A stretch of DNA of 64,000 nucleotides. It comes from Floccularia luteovirens. Lineage: Eukaryota; Basidiomycota; Agaricomycetes; Agaricales; Squamanitaceae. The DNA is taken from assembly GCA_009739215.1 (NCBI GenBank), contig VSJF01000010.1, forward strand, positions 248,001 to 312,000, read 5' to 3'. The position numbers and the translations under genes are program-made. Below the pieces are notes generated by a model. It was not told the DNA's origin. It saw nothing but the letters and a program-made list of their open reading frames with translations, and did no database searches. The stretch's first letter is position 1; every line of letters starts with the position of its first letter. Of this stretch, positions 46,644 to 63,009 are shown in pieces.

Positions 46644-47888
46644 TCAATCTGTCTGCATCCTGTCATCGTCATCGGCTAAATTACGTTTCCTATCCCTAAT
46701 CTCGTTGACCTGTGATGATTGAGTTCGAACTATTTCACCTTCTTTCCTCCATTGCTTTTTTTCAAAGGCGTCCCATTCTTCCTTTGCATCAATCCACCGT
46801 TCTTGTACATCTCGAATGTCAGATTTTGGACCATGCAAAGGACCCACAGCTGACGAGAATAATGCGTATGAATTCGGGCGTAGAGCAGAGGATGTATTAG
46901 TATTGATCACTCCAGAAGGTACCTTCGTTTCAGGGGGAGGAGCGAAAATATACCCTGTTGCACGGTCTATTACTCGCGTTAAGTTGAGCATGGAGTCTTT
47001 ATCCTGGAACACAACTTGCTTTGAGTTCAAGGCAAACTATAACCATGATAAACTAACCTCAACAGCTAGAGTCTCAAAGCCAACTAGGCCAAAGTCCTCG
47101 ATAAGAGATATCATTGCCATATTCAATGCAGTGAATCGTGGGGGTAATGATAATGAAAGGGAATTTTCCAATTGTGAAAGATCTTGAACCTCTGTATAGA
47201 AATCGAGGTTGAAATCTAAAAACAAAGAAGGTTGTTAGTATGCAAGTGCTACAACATTTCTTCTTTCGCACCAAGGTCGCCATATTGAGAGATGAGATCA
47301 ATTTTGGATAGAACGTTGATATGGGGTAGTTCCAAATGCAACATTGCACGGAGGGAAAGCAGTAACACCGAAATGTATTTCGAGGCGTCTGTAATGTAGT
47401 GCGCGTCACACAAATGTATGACAGCAAGCTGACCGCAAAAAGTAAATCCAATGAATCACAACCTCGTAAAGGATTATACCACTTACCCTGAAGTTCTTCT
47501 TCGCCAGTCGTTCCACAATTCGTTTGATACTCTCGTGGTTGGTACTCAATTCAACCTGTCCAGGTAGATCGAATAACACATAAGCGTCCTCTCCCAGTTC
47601 GCTGAGACCTTCCTCAAGCCAGTCATAGTTTGCTTCGAGATATTCCATGCAATACAGCATGCCACCGTTTGGACCCAAACCATGTTCGTCCATGACGTCC
47701 TGCAGCTTGATTAGGGAAGATAAGTCAATTGCACAAGGATATGGGATCGAATCATTCGCAGGATCCAGGTTCACAACAGATATAGGTCGACCGAGAGCCG
47801 TAAACAGTTGATGTTTACCATAGCAATACGTTGATTTGCCACTTCCTGGCGAGCCACAGACAATCTCTCCAAAAGGCATTGAAGTCAA
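46644..47888 (-). CDS. GPN2: GPN-loop GTPase 2
   Basis: GPN GTPases help assemble RNA polymerase II and III and their import into the nucleus. The start [20 protein letters not shown] has the G1 Walker [10 protein letters not shown] is the G2-like region, LGPNGG (47660-47678) is the defining GPN loop, and [12 protein letters not shown] is G3. Later exons give [25 protein letters not shown] (G4-like), [10 protein letters not shown], and the C-terminal part [20 protein letters not shown], ending [15 protein letters not shown]. GPN2 rather than GPN1 or GPN3 is preferred from the length (about 340 residues) and the C-terminal wording. M4 is an alternative start (47879). It is divergent from the RecQ helicase gene. 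Confidence 0.93.
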
Positions 47889-48212
47889 CTGAGTCTTTGA
47901 GGGAAAGCATCATCATCAGTTTGCCTGGAACTTTAAGAACAAATATTGCTTACACACTTATGATCAAGATCATTCAAGTCACATCGCTTCAGTTTGGTCT
48001 TGACTTCCGAGGACGTTCTACATTGTCCGGAGCATACATACCTGTTATCCCTCATATACAACTCGAAATACCTACAGTTTGGAGTCTAGGGAGGGTGTGT
48101 TCCTTCCACGTCAATTCACCTCTGTGATCGCTTTGACATTATGTTTGCTTGACCCTCTCCAATGATTGTAGCCTGAAAGTCTTCTCAAGAATAGACTGAC
48201 TCTCTGAATACC
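47889..48212. promoter_or_regulatory. Bidirectional promoter region between GPN2 and RecQ
   Basis: 324 bp separate the two divergent ATGs. No clear TATA box was seen for either gene. Confidence 0.5.
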
Positions 48213-51515
<3,303 letters not shown>

Positions 51516-51650
51516 GGGACGACATATACAAATGTATTACGCTTGGAATCCTGTTCCAAATAATGATACCTAAATATGTAAATGTGTAGTATACAATGAG
51601 ACTGGGAACGTATAAATAATCCTAACGATGTGATGTTATACATAGCAATC

Positions 51651-54638
51651 TTATGCTTTAACTGTCTGCTTCAACGCAGAGCGGAGTGGCGCTTTAGGCA
51701 TGAGGCGATGTTCCATATTAATACGGACACATTCCTCATTCATCCACCCTTCCCCAAATTCAGGATACTCGTCAAGATCGGGAGGATACTCTTCACCTGG
51801 GGTGACGGGCTTATATGCCCCATCGTTGGTCCACAATTGATCTCTGCACCAAGTAGCGAATATGCGTCAATGAATTGAAAAGGGCGAACAAGACGTTTAC
51901 ATACCCTCTCCTGTTGAACCAACCTTTCCTTCTTTGGCACGCGAATATCGGAGAGGGACAGACGAGGTTTTCAGTCCAGCGAACTGTACGAGTCGGAGGG
52001 GCTGACGCTCTTCCCGAAGAAGTGGTGGTGGTAGAATGATACGAGACATTCTGGTCCCCGTCAGAGAAGCGTCGCTGGGGCTCTGGAGCCACATAGATGC
52101 TATTAATTGTTCCTGCTGCAGTGGGTAATCTTCCAATACTTTCCACTCCTGACTGGGAGACTGGACCATTATTGTACGGGCGATCACCATCAGAGAGCCG
52201 CCGGTGAGGTTCTGTATGGGTTGGGGCGGGCTCCGTGATCGGTATCATGCGAGGTCGGGAAGATGGCGCATCAGTTCGCTCGGCTTTGGTTTCTCCCCTG
52301 GTGGCGTTGGATGTTACAACGTATTGCCCAACTAATTTTGATTGGGGTAACGAAGAGTTTATAACATTCTGATAAGTTGTGTTACCTCTTTGAGTGGGGT
52401 GGGTCGGATAATCCAAGATAGGTTGTCGAGAGTCAGTACGATAACCACGTTTGTCTGGATGGGGGTACACAGGATAATTGCTTGGTTTTGATTCCTCTGT
52501 ATGATGTGACTGAATGGAGTCTGCAGCATTTGTATGTTGTGTATATTTCGGAATGGAGTTATCTTTGGTCGCGTAGGTTTGAGTTTGAGGTGAAGAGCGA
52601 GTCATCTTAGGAGTTGCTGTCGGGGTAGGTCCACTTCTGGATTGGCTTCGTGGAGCCGCATTCTGGGTCGGACTTATATGTGCTTCGTCGCTCATCATTT
52701 CAGGTGATAGTGTCAGCGGAATGACGGGATTTTCAACAAATTGGCGAGAGGATGATAAGTTTGACGAGTTTCTCGTATTTTGGTAAGGGTTGTCCACCCG
52801 CCCTGGGCGTGAATGTGCTGGATCTCCAATGGAAGGGTCTCTTTTTAGTTGGCTATCCTCCAAGTAAGAGGATGAGAAGGGTCTGTATTCAGGATTTTCT
52901 GGCTGATACTGGGGGGTCTCGACAGTTCCTGATGCTAGAGATCCGTTTGGATTCCTCCTGGCAGACGTTACATTTTGGGCTTCACGTCTCTCCGTAAAAA
53001 TTACTGTTGGGGGTGAGCGATCTGGTATATTACCATTCTGCCAGGAACTCTGGTATGGAGGTGTAGATGCTGTTTGGTTGTTGGCCACTGACTTTGTCGA
53101 GCTGGTGTCAGGTCTTGGTCCTGCAACTGAGGTCCTGTACTCAGGGTACAAAGTTCGCTGACGAGGTACAGGAGGAGGAACTGGAAGCGCACGATCGTCG
53201 TATGATATGTTACCTACATAATCTGAGGTAGTTGTGGCGTTAAGGTTTGAGTTAATCAGGGGGTGGCTGGAGGGAAAATCGGTAGGTTGTCGTGCCTGCT
53301 CTGCACTCCACTCGTTTTGTGACATACGATGGTTTTGCTTGTAGTTTACATCCTTGTCCCACTCATCGTGGCCAAAGGCAGGGATAAATTTATCGGTCTC
53401 GTCCAGTGGTTGTGAGGCAACGCGGCTGTTAGTTTGAGCTGGTCGATTTCTTCTATACTCATCCAAGGGACTGTATTTGGAAGTATTGAAGGTATAATCA
53501 TCCTTCACATTTGACGTTTGCTTCGAGGGTGGGTTTCTACTGGTCGAGTCAGCAACGATGTAAGGGTGCTGCCTCGCATCTGCACGAATGTCCGGCAATG
53601 GTACTGGAGATGTTCGGTTTCGTCTGTACGAGTCGTCATTACCAGCATAAAATGAGGCAGAAGACGTCGCATTGTACTCTGCATTTAAACGTGCAACAGC
53701 ATCAACATCATCCGTCTCTGCCTCAGAGTTTATGCTGGACTCGTAATAATGAATGTCAGTGTGAGGTGGTTCTGTGGGAGGATATCCGATTCTCGCATCA
53801 TTTTCAGGTACGGTGGGCATAGATGATAATCGAAACGGAGCGTTCTTCCGCTCTTGAGAGGCATCCCCGGATGACCTTGGCCTATGGCCGTCCCCAGATC
53901 CAGGTAGACTTTCCCGATAGTCTCGTGTATTTCGGTTAACATGTTGCTGCGGATCCGTAGTTGTGGAGGAAACATACGGCTGGTGCGGTGGTCTGAACAT
54001 TGCAGAAGATGGTCTTGCAGGGTGAGAATCTGTAAGGGTGCGTTCAGATGATTCTGGACTCTTCAGTGTGACAGTACTATCAGTTGACATAGCTGGTGAC
54101 GGGGGAAATGTTGCTTGCGATGTGGAATCGTATTCAGATACAGAAAGGAGGTCAGATTTGGAGCAAATCGATTGCTCGTAAATATATATTCCATTGGTCG
54201 CATTAGGGTAGATAGAGAAATTTGTTGGAATTTTTGGTTGTTGTTCGTAGCTTCGATTGGTGACTCCGACCCCAGTGTTGTTGGTTGAAGAAGTACGAGA
54301 AGTCTTAGTAAATGATTCATCGGACGAAGGATAGTATTTCCCAACATCCCCATATCTAGAAGGGTACCATGCCTGCTGTCCTTGCTCGGCCCCAGGGTGC
54401 GAGGGACGGTAACCCAAGTCAATTTTTGAGGCTTGTGCATAAGGAAAAGCAGGGAGAGTAGGCGCTTTGAAGACGCGTACAGAAAAACGATTAGGCCCTT
54501 GTATTGGGCGGGTTTGAGTCTGGGACTTGGGGAGCTCTGTTAATCAACATGGGGAAAGTCAGTGCTTCAACGTACCTTTACTGTCCCATTTGACTTGTAT
54601 TTCGTCGGATTGACTGGAGGAGCAGCTGTGGAGAACAT
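51651..54638 (-). CDS. Large disordered protein of unknown function with a conserved-looking C-terminus
   Basis: I do not recognise a family. The main exon (about 54535-51890) is rich in Ser, Pro, Tyr, Arg and Gln with no domain. After an intron it ends with DEYPEFGEGWMNEECVRIN and LMPKAPLRSALKQTVKA-stop, a compact segment preceded by RTVRWTENLVCPSP and WFNRRG that looks folded. The start is uncertain: my model uses MFSTAAPPVNPTKYKSNGT at 54638, an intron, and then SQTQTRPIQGPNRFSVRVF, which keeps frame. A TATAAAA box lies about 190 bp upstream. About 930 residues. It is divergent from CFT1 and tail to tail with RecQ (135 bp between stops). Confidence 0.65.
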
Positions 54639-54822
54639 ACTGGTACCTAGTGACGCTCAGCACCCAAAGTACGGAAAAAGCTCATGGTGGATTTATGTAG
54701 ACGGAACGAACTCCATCACGTTGATAACACGCGGTGAGCTTGAGGTGATACATGTGGCATTTGACTTGCAACACTGCAATCCCTGCTCCGAGGTTGGCGA
54801 CGCGAGATCGTCACGTTGCTGG

Positions 54823-54834
54823 TGTTTTATAGAA
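54823..54834 (-). promoter_or_regulatory. TATA box upstream of the disordered-protein gene
   Basis: TCTATAAAACAC on the minus strand, about 190 bp upstream of the proposed ATG at 54638. Confidence 0.35.
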
Positions 54835-54839
54835 CCTGC

Positions 54840-55437
54840 ACTATGCTGGAAAATGAAAGACAAGGATCGGGCACGGAAGTAAGAGAACTATACGATGATA
54901 GAACCACACCTATGAAACGGTTTGGAATGATATTGTGTGTGTGTCGGAAACGCGCTGGTGGGGCGATCCTGCAACGCGTTTGTCTCTCACTGCGTAAAAC
55001 CTACATGTGCCAGTCGCAAATAATAAATTGAATTTCAGTGCAAATTTAGATAAAATAATTTATGAGGCGCTTACCATTGAACAAAGGGTGCATATTGAGT
55101 AAAAGTTATGAAGTAAGAAGATTTCACAACTAAAATTCATTACCTAGACGTACTGGCCATGAAGTAAGTTTTAACTTTAGTGAGCAGATGGCAAATATAA
55201 TATTATTGCCTTTAAATTACTCCCACGTGATAATAAATACTCAAGTATTATGTAAGTCGACTCGTTGGTTGCATTGACTCGAAGCTGCAATGTTCTAAGC
55301 TTTCAACAGAAACATTATAACATTTTTGTATATGAGTAGGTTTCCCAACTTTCTTTGCTTCGTTGAAGAAGTATAATAAGAAACATTCTGATTTTGTATT
55401 TGCAATCTCCTTGACTGCAGTTTGATACAAACCAATA
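54840..55437. promoter_or_regulatory. Divergent intergenic region upstream of CFT1
   Basis: AT-rich, with no supported gene; it holds the CFT1 promoter. No TATA box stands out for CFT1. Confidence 0.4.
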
Positions 55438-58400
55438 ATGCACGCAATTCGTCAAGATGTACTTCCTGCAAGTGGTGTAGAATTCGCAACAAGTCTAAAT
55501 TTGACACCCTCAACATGCCGGGACTCTGCAATACCGGCCCACTCTAATTCACGTCATGAATTCGTTGCGAGAGTTATATGCAATGTCGTTGTTGCCCGTT
55601 CAAATCTGCTCCGAATATTTGAAGTTCGCGAAGAGCCGGCAACAATGCATATGCAGCTTGACGGTGATAAGGAACTGAGGCCAAGAATTCGGAAGGATAC
55701 AGAGGCTGTGGAGGGTGAAGTGGAGATGGACAAACAAGGTGAAGGTTTTGTCAACATAGCCAAGGTGAATTCTTTAAAACCATGAAATTCGCCGTCGATC
55801 ATTATGTCCAGTCATAATGGTCATTCTGATGCAAATTTTTTGTACCAGTCTTTTAGCCAGAAACATTCAGCGCCGACTGTTACGCGTTTCTATTTTGTGC
55901 GGGAACATCGGCTACACGGTATTGTCACTGGAATTGAGGGTATACGCACCTTCTCTTCAATCGAGGACAAGTTAGATAGGCTGGTAGTATCATTCAAAGA
56001 TGCAAAGGTACGAAAAGCAAGATGCTGTTCCATGTCATCGCCATTTAACAGTAATCCCCAGATTGCTTTATTGGAATGGTCGGATGCCCTCCACGACTTG
56101 GTAACTGTCTCTATTCACACATATGAGAGAGCACCGCAACTGGTGAGTTTGGTGTTTAGTCTCAGCTTTTATAAACTGACACAACATCAAGCTATCGCTG
56201 GATTCACCCTTGTTTCGAGCAGTTTTACGTGTAGATCCTATGTCTCGATGTGTAGCGCTCTCATTGCCGAAGCATGCGTTGGCAATTCTTCCATTTTATC
56301 AAACCCAGGCCGAGCTGGACGTTATGGACCAGGATTCCTCTCAAATCAAGTTTGTAGTTTTTTGACATACCGATCGCTTATTCAATTCTTATAGGGAAGT
56401 ACCTTACTCTCCGAGTTTCATTCTGGATCTACCTAGTCAGGTTGATCAGAACGTTCGTAATGTTATTGATTTTGCGTTCCTTCCTGGTTTCAACAACCCC
56501 ACTATGGCAGTTCTTTATCAAACTGACCAGACATGGACCGGGTATGTACACATATGTGGTTGTTATTGATGTATCAAATTGCTCAAAGACTCCCCAGTCG
56601 CCTTAAGGAATACAAAGACACGGCGAAAGTAATCATCTTTACTCTTGACATCGAAACTCAAATCTATCCAATAATAAATCTTGTAGAAGGACTCCCACAC
56701 GACTGCTTCTCACTGCTGCCCTGCTCGACATCTCTGGGTGGTGTGGTTATTACGACCAGTAATTCCATTATATACGTCGACCAATCCTCCCGTCGTATTG
56801 TTCTTCCCCTTAACGGTTGGTCCTCTCGCGTCAGCGATCTGCCACTTCCAGCGCCCCAATCCTTGGAGGATCAATCACGAAACCTTATATTGGAAGGCTC
56901 GCGGATTGAGTTCGTTGATGACAAATCACCATTCCTAGTTCTCAAGAACGGCACAATATATCCAATAGAAATCGTTCAGGATGGTAAATCTGTCTCGAAG
57001 ATGGTAATTGGACCAGCTCTTGCACAAACAACTATCCCAAATGTTGTTAAAAAGTTGGACAACGAGCATCTATTCATCGGAAGCATGGTCGGGCCATCTG
57101 TACTTTTGAAGACAGTACATGTAGAAGAAGAAATCGTCGGAGATGAGGATGTTGATATGCCTGCTGCTGTAGTCGAGCAGGCTGATGACATGGACTTTGA
57201 TGATGATGGTTCGTGTTTGCCATCGATAAGCTGTTCTGTAATCCTGAATTTTCTGTCAGATATCTACGGTAGTGCAAAGACACTCCCAGAACTCTCCTCG
57301 AAAGGAGCAATCAATGGGAAAATTATGCCAAAGAAAACCCGTGTGGTTATACATCTGTCGCTTCGCGATTCAATACCAGCATATGGACCCATATCGAGTA
57401 TGGCGTTCTCTCTTGCTAAAAATGGGGTACGTCATTCTAACTACATGGCCATCTTATAATATTGAGACTTGATTGTCAGGATCGACCTGTTCCCGAACTT
57501 GTTGCTGCGACAGGTTCCGGCTCATTAGGAGGATTTACATTATTCCAGGTTAGTACATCTCGTCGCATTTTTTACTTTAAAATTCTGACCAAAGTGTTCA
57601 GCGTGATATCCCTGTCCGCACAAAACGAAAACTGCACTTTATCGGTGGAGCACGTGGAATGTGGTCTTTGCCTATACGACAACCTGTAAAAGCAAACGGA
57701 ATATCATATGAAAAAGCTGTAAACCCTTTCCAAACCGAAAACGACACTCTCATTATCAGTACTGATATAAACCCATCTCCTGGCCTTTCTCGGGTGTGTT
57801 AACACTCTTCATGGTAATCTGTCACCAACTGATATATTATTAGATTTCTACCCGAACTAAACAAAGCGATATAACGGTATCAACTCGAATCCCAGGAACT
57901 ACCATCGGAGCTGCCTCTTTCTTCCAACGCACAGCAATCCTTCATGTGATGACAAATGCAATCCGCGTCTTGGAACCAGGTACGTGACCCTCCTAGGACA
58001 AATGGTACACCATTTTTATACGTATCAGATGGGACAGAGAGACAGAGCATCAAAGATATGGACGGAAACATGCCTAGGCCAAAGATCAGAACATGTAGTA
58101 TATGTGATCCATTCGTATTGGTCTTACGAGAAGATGATACGATAGGCCTATTCATAGGAGAGACAGAAAGGGGAAAAATCAGGCGCAAGGATATGTCACC
58201 CATGGGAGACAAGGTAAGCCAAAATACCTCACTTCAAGACCAGTGTCATCATGTATATGCAGTCTTCTCGTTATATCGCTGGGAGCTTTTTCACGGATAC
58301 AAGTGGCCTGTTCGCTTCCGAATTTTCAAGTACAGACGCACCTGGCAGGGAGACATCAACGTTACAAGCTGCTGTGAATGCTGGCAGCCAGGGCCAATGG

Positions 58401-60937
58401 CTAATCTTGATACGGCCTCAAGGCGTCATGGAGGTCTGTCATTTGTGACTACGGTATTGAAACTCTTTTCACAATTCACACAGATCTGGACCTTGCCTAA
58501 ACTCTCGCTAGCGTTTTCTACTGGCGGCCTGGCCTCTGTAGAAAATGTCTTGAGGGACTCCCATGATGGAGCAGCACTGTCACCACCTCAGGAAATACCC
58601 CGTAAACCACAAGAACTCGATGTGGAACAAGTTCTCATTGCACCTATTGGCGAATCATCTCCTAGACCTCACCTATGCGTGAGTTATATCTCCTTGTGTT
58701 TTGTATTCCGATCCTCAATAGCATATATTCAAGGTTTTTCTTCGATCTGGTCAACTAACTATCTATGAAGCACTGCCCGATTCAGTACCTCTTGATCCAT
58801 CTACTGTCCCTCGCTCTTCAACTCTCAACGTCAAATTTGTCAAAACAGCATCTCGAGCTTTTGAGATACAACGGCCTGAAGAGGGAGAAAAAAGTATTAT
58901 TGCAGAACAAAAGCGGATATCAAGGGTCTTTGTACCTTTTGTCACCGCACCATCATCTGTCTCGACATATTCTGGAGTATTCTTCACCGGAGACAACCCT
59001 ACATGGATGCTCGCTAACGATAAATGTGGAGTCCAACTATATCCATCAGGACACAACGTTGTCCATGCTTTTACTCCTTGTTCCCTGTTAGATTCGAAAG
59101 GAGATTTCCTGCTTTATACCGAAGAGGTGATCACAGTTGTTTGACTGATTATACGCACATATCTGACAATGATTTGAAGGGGCCGAGTCTCTTGGAATGG
59201 ATACCTGATTTTCAGTTTGACGGCCCACTTCCTTCCAGATCGATACCGCGTGGCAGAGCTTACTCTAGTGTGGTATTCGATCCGTCTACTTCATTGATTG
59301 TTGCGGCTGCATCATTGCAAGCGAAGTTTACGTCATTCGATGAAGAAGGAAACAGAATATGGGAGCCCGACGGTAAAGGAAACTGCTTCATTGCGAACGA
59401 AAGCCGCGCTCATTCTATGTCCTAGCCCCAAATGTATCAGATCCTCTATGTGATTGTTCCTCCTTAGAATTAGTATCTCCCGATATGTGGATTACTATGG
59501 ATGGGTGAGTTTGGTTAACCTTTTTTTTTCAAACGCCTACTGGAACAAATATTAGATTCGAGTTTGCAACAAACGAATATATTAACGATATGGCCTGCGT
59601 CACACTAGAGACCTCGAGCACTGAATCAGGAAGTAAAGAGTTCATTGCTGTAGGTACAACCATTGATCGCGGAGAAGACCTTGCTGTCAAGGGTGCAGTA
59701 AGTTTTGTTTTTTCTTGCAAGTCACCCCTGAGGTATTTATATCAATCGCCACGCCCATAGACGTATATCTTTGAGATCGTCGAAGTTGTACCGGATCTAG
59801 CAATAGCACCTAAGCGATGGTATAAATTGAGACTTCGGTGTCGAGACGAAGCCAAAGGTCCCGTTACTGCGGTTTGTGGATTTAATGGCTATTTGGTGTC
59901 ATCCATGGGTCAAAAGGTGGATTCCAGTTTTGAAATATTGCTTCTATTCCTCTCTTATTGAACAACTTATCTAGATATTTGTCCGAGCCTTTGACTCGGA
60001 TGAGCGTTTAGTAGGCGTTGCATTTATGGACGTCGGGGTTTATGTTACCTCTCTTCAGACCTTAAAGAATCTTCTTTTGATAGGAGATGCTGTTAAAAGC
60101 GTCTCATTTGTCGCATTCCAGGTATGCTAAGACCTCTCATCTTCACACTCTGTTTGATATAGATTCTCATAAATTTTACAGGAGGATCCTTACAAACTTG
60201 TTCTACTTGCCAAAGACACACAGAGTGTTTGTGTCACCAAAGCCGACTTTTTCTTCACGGATGGTGAACTTTCCATTGTTACCGGTGACGAAGAAGGCGT
60301 TATCAGAGTCTACGAGTACAACCCTCATGGTGAGTGCTTCCAGATGTAAACACAGGATACTTTTGTGAATAGTGTTTCACAGATCCGGACTCTAGAGATG
60401 GTAGATACTTGCTATGTCGCACCGAGTTTCATAGTCAGTGCGAATTCCGTACGACCACTCTGATTGCGCGTCGTGCAAAAGAAAATCCAGATATTCCACA
60501 TGCTAAACTCATTGCAGGTCCGTCTCATCTTCTACTCAACCCTAATTTAGACGCGCTGACTACCGAAAAAAGGGAGCACTGACGGGTCCCTGTCCTCCCT
60601 AACTCCTATGGATGAACATGCATTCAAAAGGTTACAATTATTACAGGGTCAACTGACCCGTAACATTCAACATGTCGCCGGGTTGAATCCCAAGGCGTTC
60701 AGGTATGACCAACCTATCTCCTCCTTTCCTAACTAATTGATCAATTATTCCTATTGTGATAGAATTGTGCGGAATGATTTCGTGTCAAAGCCACTTTCCA
60801 AAGGTATACTTGATGGGAATCTCCTTGCGCATTTCGAGATGCTTCCTATCACCCGGCAAAATGAAGTCACACAACAAATCGGTACGGAAAGGGCTCAAAT
60901 ACTCCGTGACTTGACAGCTTTGGGTGGTGCTTGGTAA
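55438..60937 (+). CDS. CFT1: Cleavage and polyadenylation factor subunit CFT1/CPSF160
   Basis: The large three-propeller scaffold of the pre-mRNA 3' end cleavage and polyadenylation complex in the nucleus. The start MHAIRQDVLPASGVEFATSL and NVVVARSNLLRIFEVR match the CPSF160 N-terminus. HRLHGIVTGIEGIRT and SFKDAK-IALLEWSDALHDL are the first propeller. PSFILDLP, NVIDFAFLPGFNNPTMAVLY and QTWTGRLKEYKDT are the CPSF-A signature segments. The C-terminal CPSF_A domain runs from FEFATNEYINDMACVTLET through AVCGFNGYLVSSMGQKIFVR to the tail GTERAQILRDLTALGGAW-stop at 60937. About 1,400 residues over more than 20 short introns. It is distinguished from DDB1 and SF3b130 by the N-terminus and length. Intact. 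Confidence 0.93.
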
Positions 60938-61739
60938 GCTGGTACGGGAGGTTATGATAACACTCACTGGTGGTAGAACTATCCTAGGTTTTATATAGGG
61001 ATTATGTCCTTTTTATCACTGTGCTAATGATATGTCGAATGAGGTAGTTCGTCCACTGCAGACTGCAGAAAATGGTGTCCACTCCGACCGCAAAAAAGGT
61101 GCTTTTTAATTTTAGAGGCGGAATCGCTGCTCCACTGAGTTTTCCGAGAACTATTTTTAAATTATTAATGACCTTTTTGCGAATAGCGCGCTTCATATCT
61201 TTTTCGTCATATCTAAAGCGCTGGTAAGGCATCTAGAACATAGAGGATGGGCTTCCATCAAGGCATGAGATTGTGCGCGGGACGCTCAAATCATGCAAGT
61301 AATGGCAATTGAGCCTCGTGGCTGTGCGCCTTTCCTGGAATTTCTGGGCTATATATACCCGCCTATAAGTTGAAGCGTATTTGTGATCACCAGAAGCACA
61401 CTCCAAAAACAATGACATGAAAAGTAACACAAGTTCTGCAATCTTCATTGATTATCAGGTCTGCAAGTGCATAAGCGATATACATAAATTCAACATTTGG
61501 GGAACAGCAGATGAGAAACTAATCTGACATTCTAGTTCCGGTCTCCATAAGTATTCGGTCTATAACTGCGCTCTATGTAGACATCTAAGTACCACCATCA
61601 TTTCCCACTTACTAAGGATCACGTCATTGGAGGCTACAGTGAGCAAGCTGGATAAATTAATGAAGCCTCCTAGCCGGTACAAATAGTCACTTGGCTCTCA
61701 GGATCTCAATCGTTTCCCTTGCAACATAACTCTTGTTTT
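60938..61739. other. Intergenic between CFT1 and GST
   Basis: Two minus-strand open frames lie back to back (61002-61232 and 61233-61448). A CTATATATACCC box near 61347-61358 reads on the plus strand (or as a mirror on the minus). Only the second frame has a feature worth listing. Confidence 0.4.
61233..61448 (-). CDS. Possible small secreted protein (71 residues)
   Basis: The frame begins MKIAELVLLFMSLFLECASG, which looks like a signal peptide with a cleavage site near CASG, followed by about 50 basic residues with three more cysteines (NCHYL, ISCLD). There is no homology I can name, no intron, and a TATA-like string falls inside the frame rather than upstream. It may be chance. Confidence 0.2.
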   Translation of the reverse strand: MKIAELVLLFMSLFLECASGDHKYASTYRRVYIAQKFQERRTATRLNCHYLHDLSVPRTISCLDGSPSSMF

Positions 61740-62710
61740 ATGATGACCGACTACATCTTGTACACAGCGAAGGTGCGACTCCCGAGCTCACCCAATTGTG
61801 TTTGATGATTAACAAAAGTCTTCCTTCCGATTTGCCCATGGGCACATAGGGTTTGTCGATCTCGAGCCTGAAAAACTTCGGTATCAATTGTTCATAACAT
61901 ACATATAGGCAGAACTAGCTTCACAAGAAGCTAAACTCAACTACAAAAGGGTAGAGATAGATCTCAAAAACAAACCTACTTGGTATGCGCCAAAGATCAA
62001 TCCTGCGAGCAAGGTATGTGGGTGAATAGAGTTATTAAGCGAACGCCACTTACCAGTATCTTTTGATCCTAGGTCCCAGCCCTAGTATATGGTGCTGGAC
62101 CCAATGCTTCGTACGACAACCCACCACCCGAAAGCCAGAAACTAGCAGAGTCTTACGTCCTGTTAGAGTTCATTGCGGATATCTCCAACTCCTTGCTTCC
62201 GAAAGATCCAGTGCAACGGGCCAAAGCTAGATTTTTCATCGAAACTGCAGGTGCTAAATTCATCCCGACTTATTATGCCGCAGTAAGCAGGGGAGAACCT
62301 GTGACCAAATTTTTGGAGGGTGTAGAAGTGATTCAGGGTCTTCTACCTCCTCAGGGTTTCGCGGTTGGTGAATGGAGTATTGCAGATGCTGCCATTCTTC
62401 CTTTCCTTGCACGAGCCGAGGTGGCCCTGAAGAACGATTATGGTGCTTACGATGAGGGAACTGGACCAAAGGCATGGGAGACACTGCAAACAGATCCCAA
62501 GTTCGCAAGGTTCCGTCAATACTATGCTGACAATAAAGCAAGGGATAGTTTCAAAAACACCTTCGATGAGGTATGCAATCTCAGTTATAACGACATGAGT
62601 GTGTGCTTAGAGGGTGCTTACTTTTGCAGGACTATATTACCAAAGATTATTTCGTAAGGTATTCAGCTGCGCGTGCTCAAAGATCATCTAGTGTTACTGC
62701 GAAGGCATGA
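61740..62710 (+). CDS. Glutathione S-transferase-like protein with an odd first intron
   Basis: Likely a cytosolic cysteine-type (omega-like) glutathione transferase. Exon 1 is MMTDYILYTAK (61740-61772). A 21-nt micro-exon (61830-61850) encodes ICPWAHR, the active-site CPxAH motif, then AELASQEAKLNYKRVEIDL, YAPKINPASK-VPALVYG (cis-Pro site), ESYVLLEFIADI, and the helical C-terminal domain with GEWSIADAAILPFLARAEV. It ends RAQRSSSVTAKA-stop at 62710. About 255 residues. The intron before the micro-exon ends in CCG rather than AG; using the AG 11 nt upstream would put the active site out of frame. So either the acceptor is mutated, or non-canonical splicing or a sequence error is involved. Confidence 0.85.
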
Positions 62711-63009
62711 AGCTGAAGGGTTATAAAATAATCTTGTGTACATATATGTAAATCAAAACCTCAGTACCTCAGTTTCAAGTGCCACATGACCTAATCACGT
62801 ATATTCGTTGATGTCCGAAGGATCAGTACTTCAGTTGTGGGGGATATTAATGAACATGGATATGAATTGTATTACCTTGCAAATGAAACTGTTCGTTGAT
62901 TGATAACAACAAATTGATGATGATGGAAACGGTAGACGAGAAACCAGTGTCATGATCAGAACTGATGGGCATTATTTGGCGTCTGTCTCTCTCCCTCTGA
63001 CTGACCGCC
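62711..63009. promoter_or_regulatory. Intergenic, promoter side of the eIF4E-like gene
   Basis: Pyrimidine-rich CTGTCTCTCTCCCTCTGAC stretch lies just before the ATG at 63010, a common feature of fungal housekeeping promoters and 5' leaders. Nothing else is seen. Confidence 0.4.

Noticed and set aside
54562..54882. Plus-strand 106-residue frame near the CFT1/disordered-protein divergent region
   Set aside because: It lies over the first exon and promoter of the minus-strand gene, and no splice or family signal supports it.
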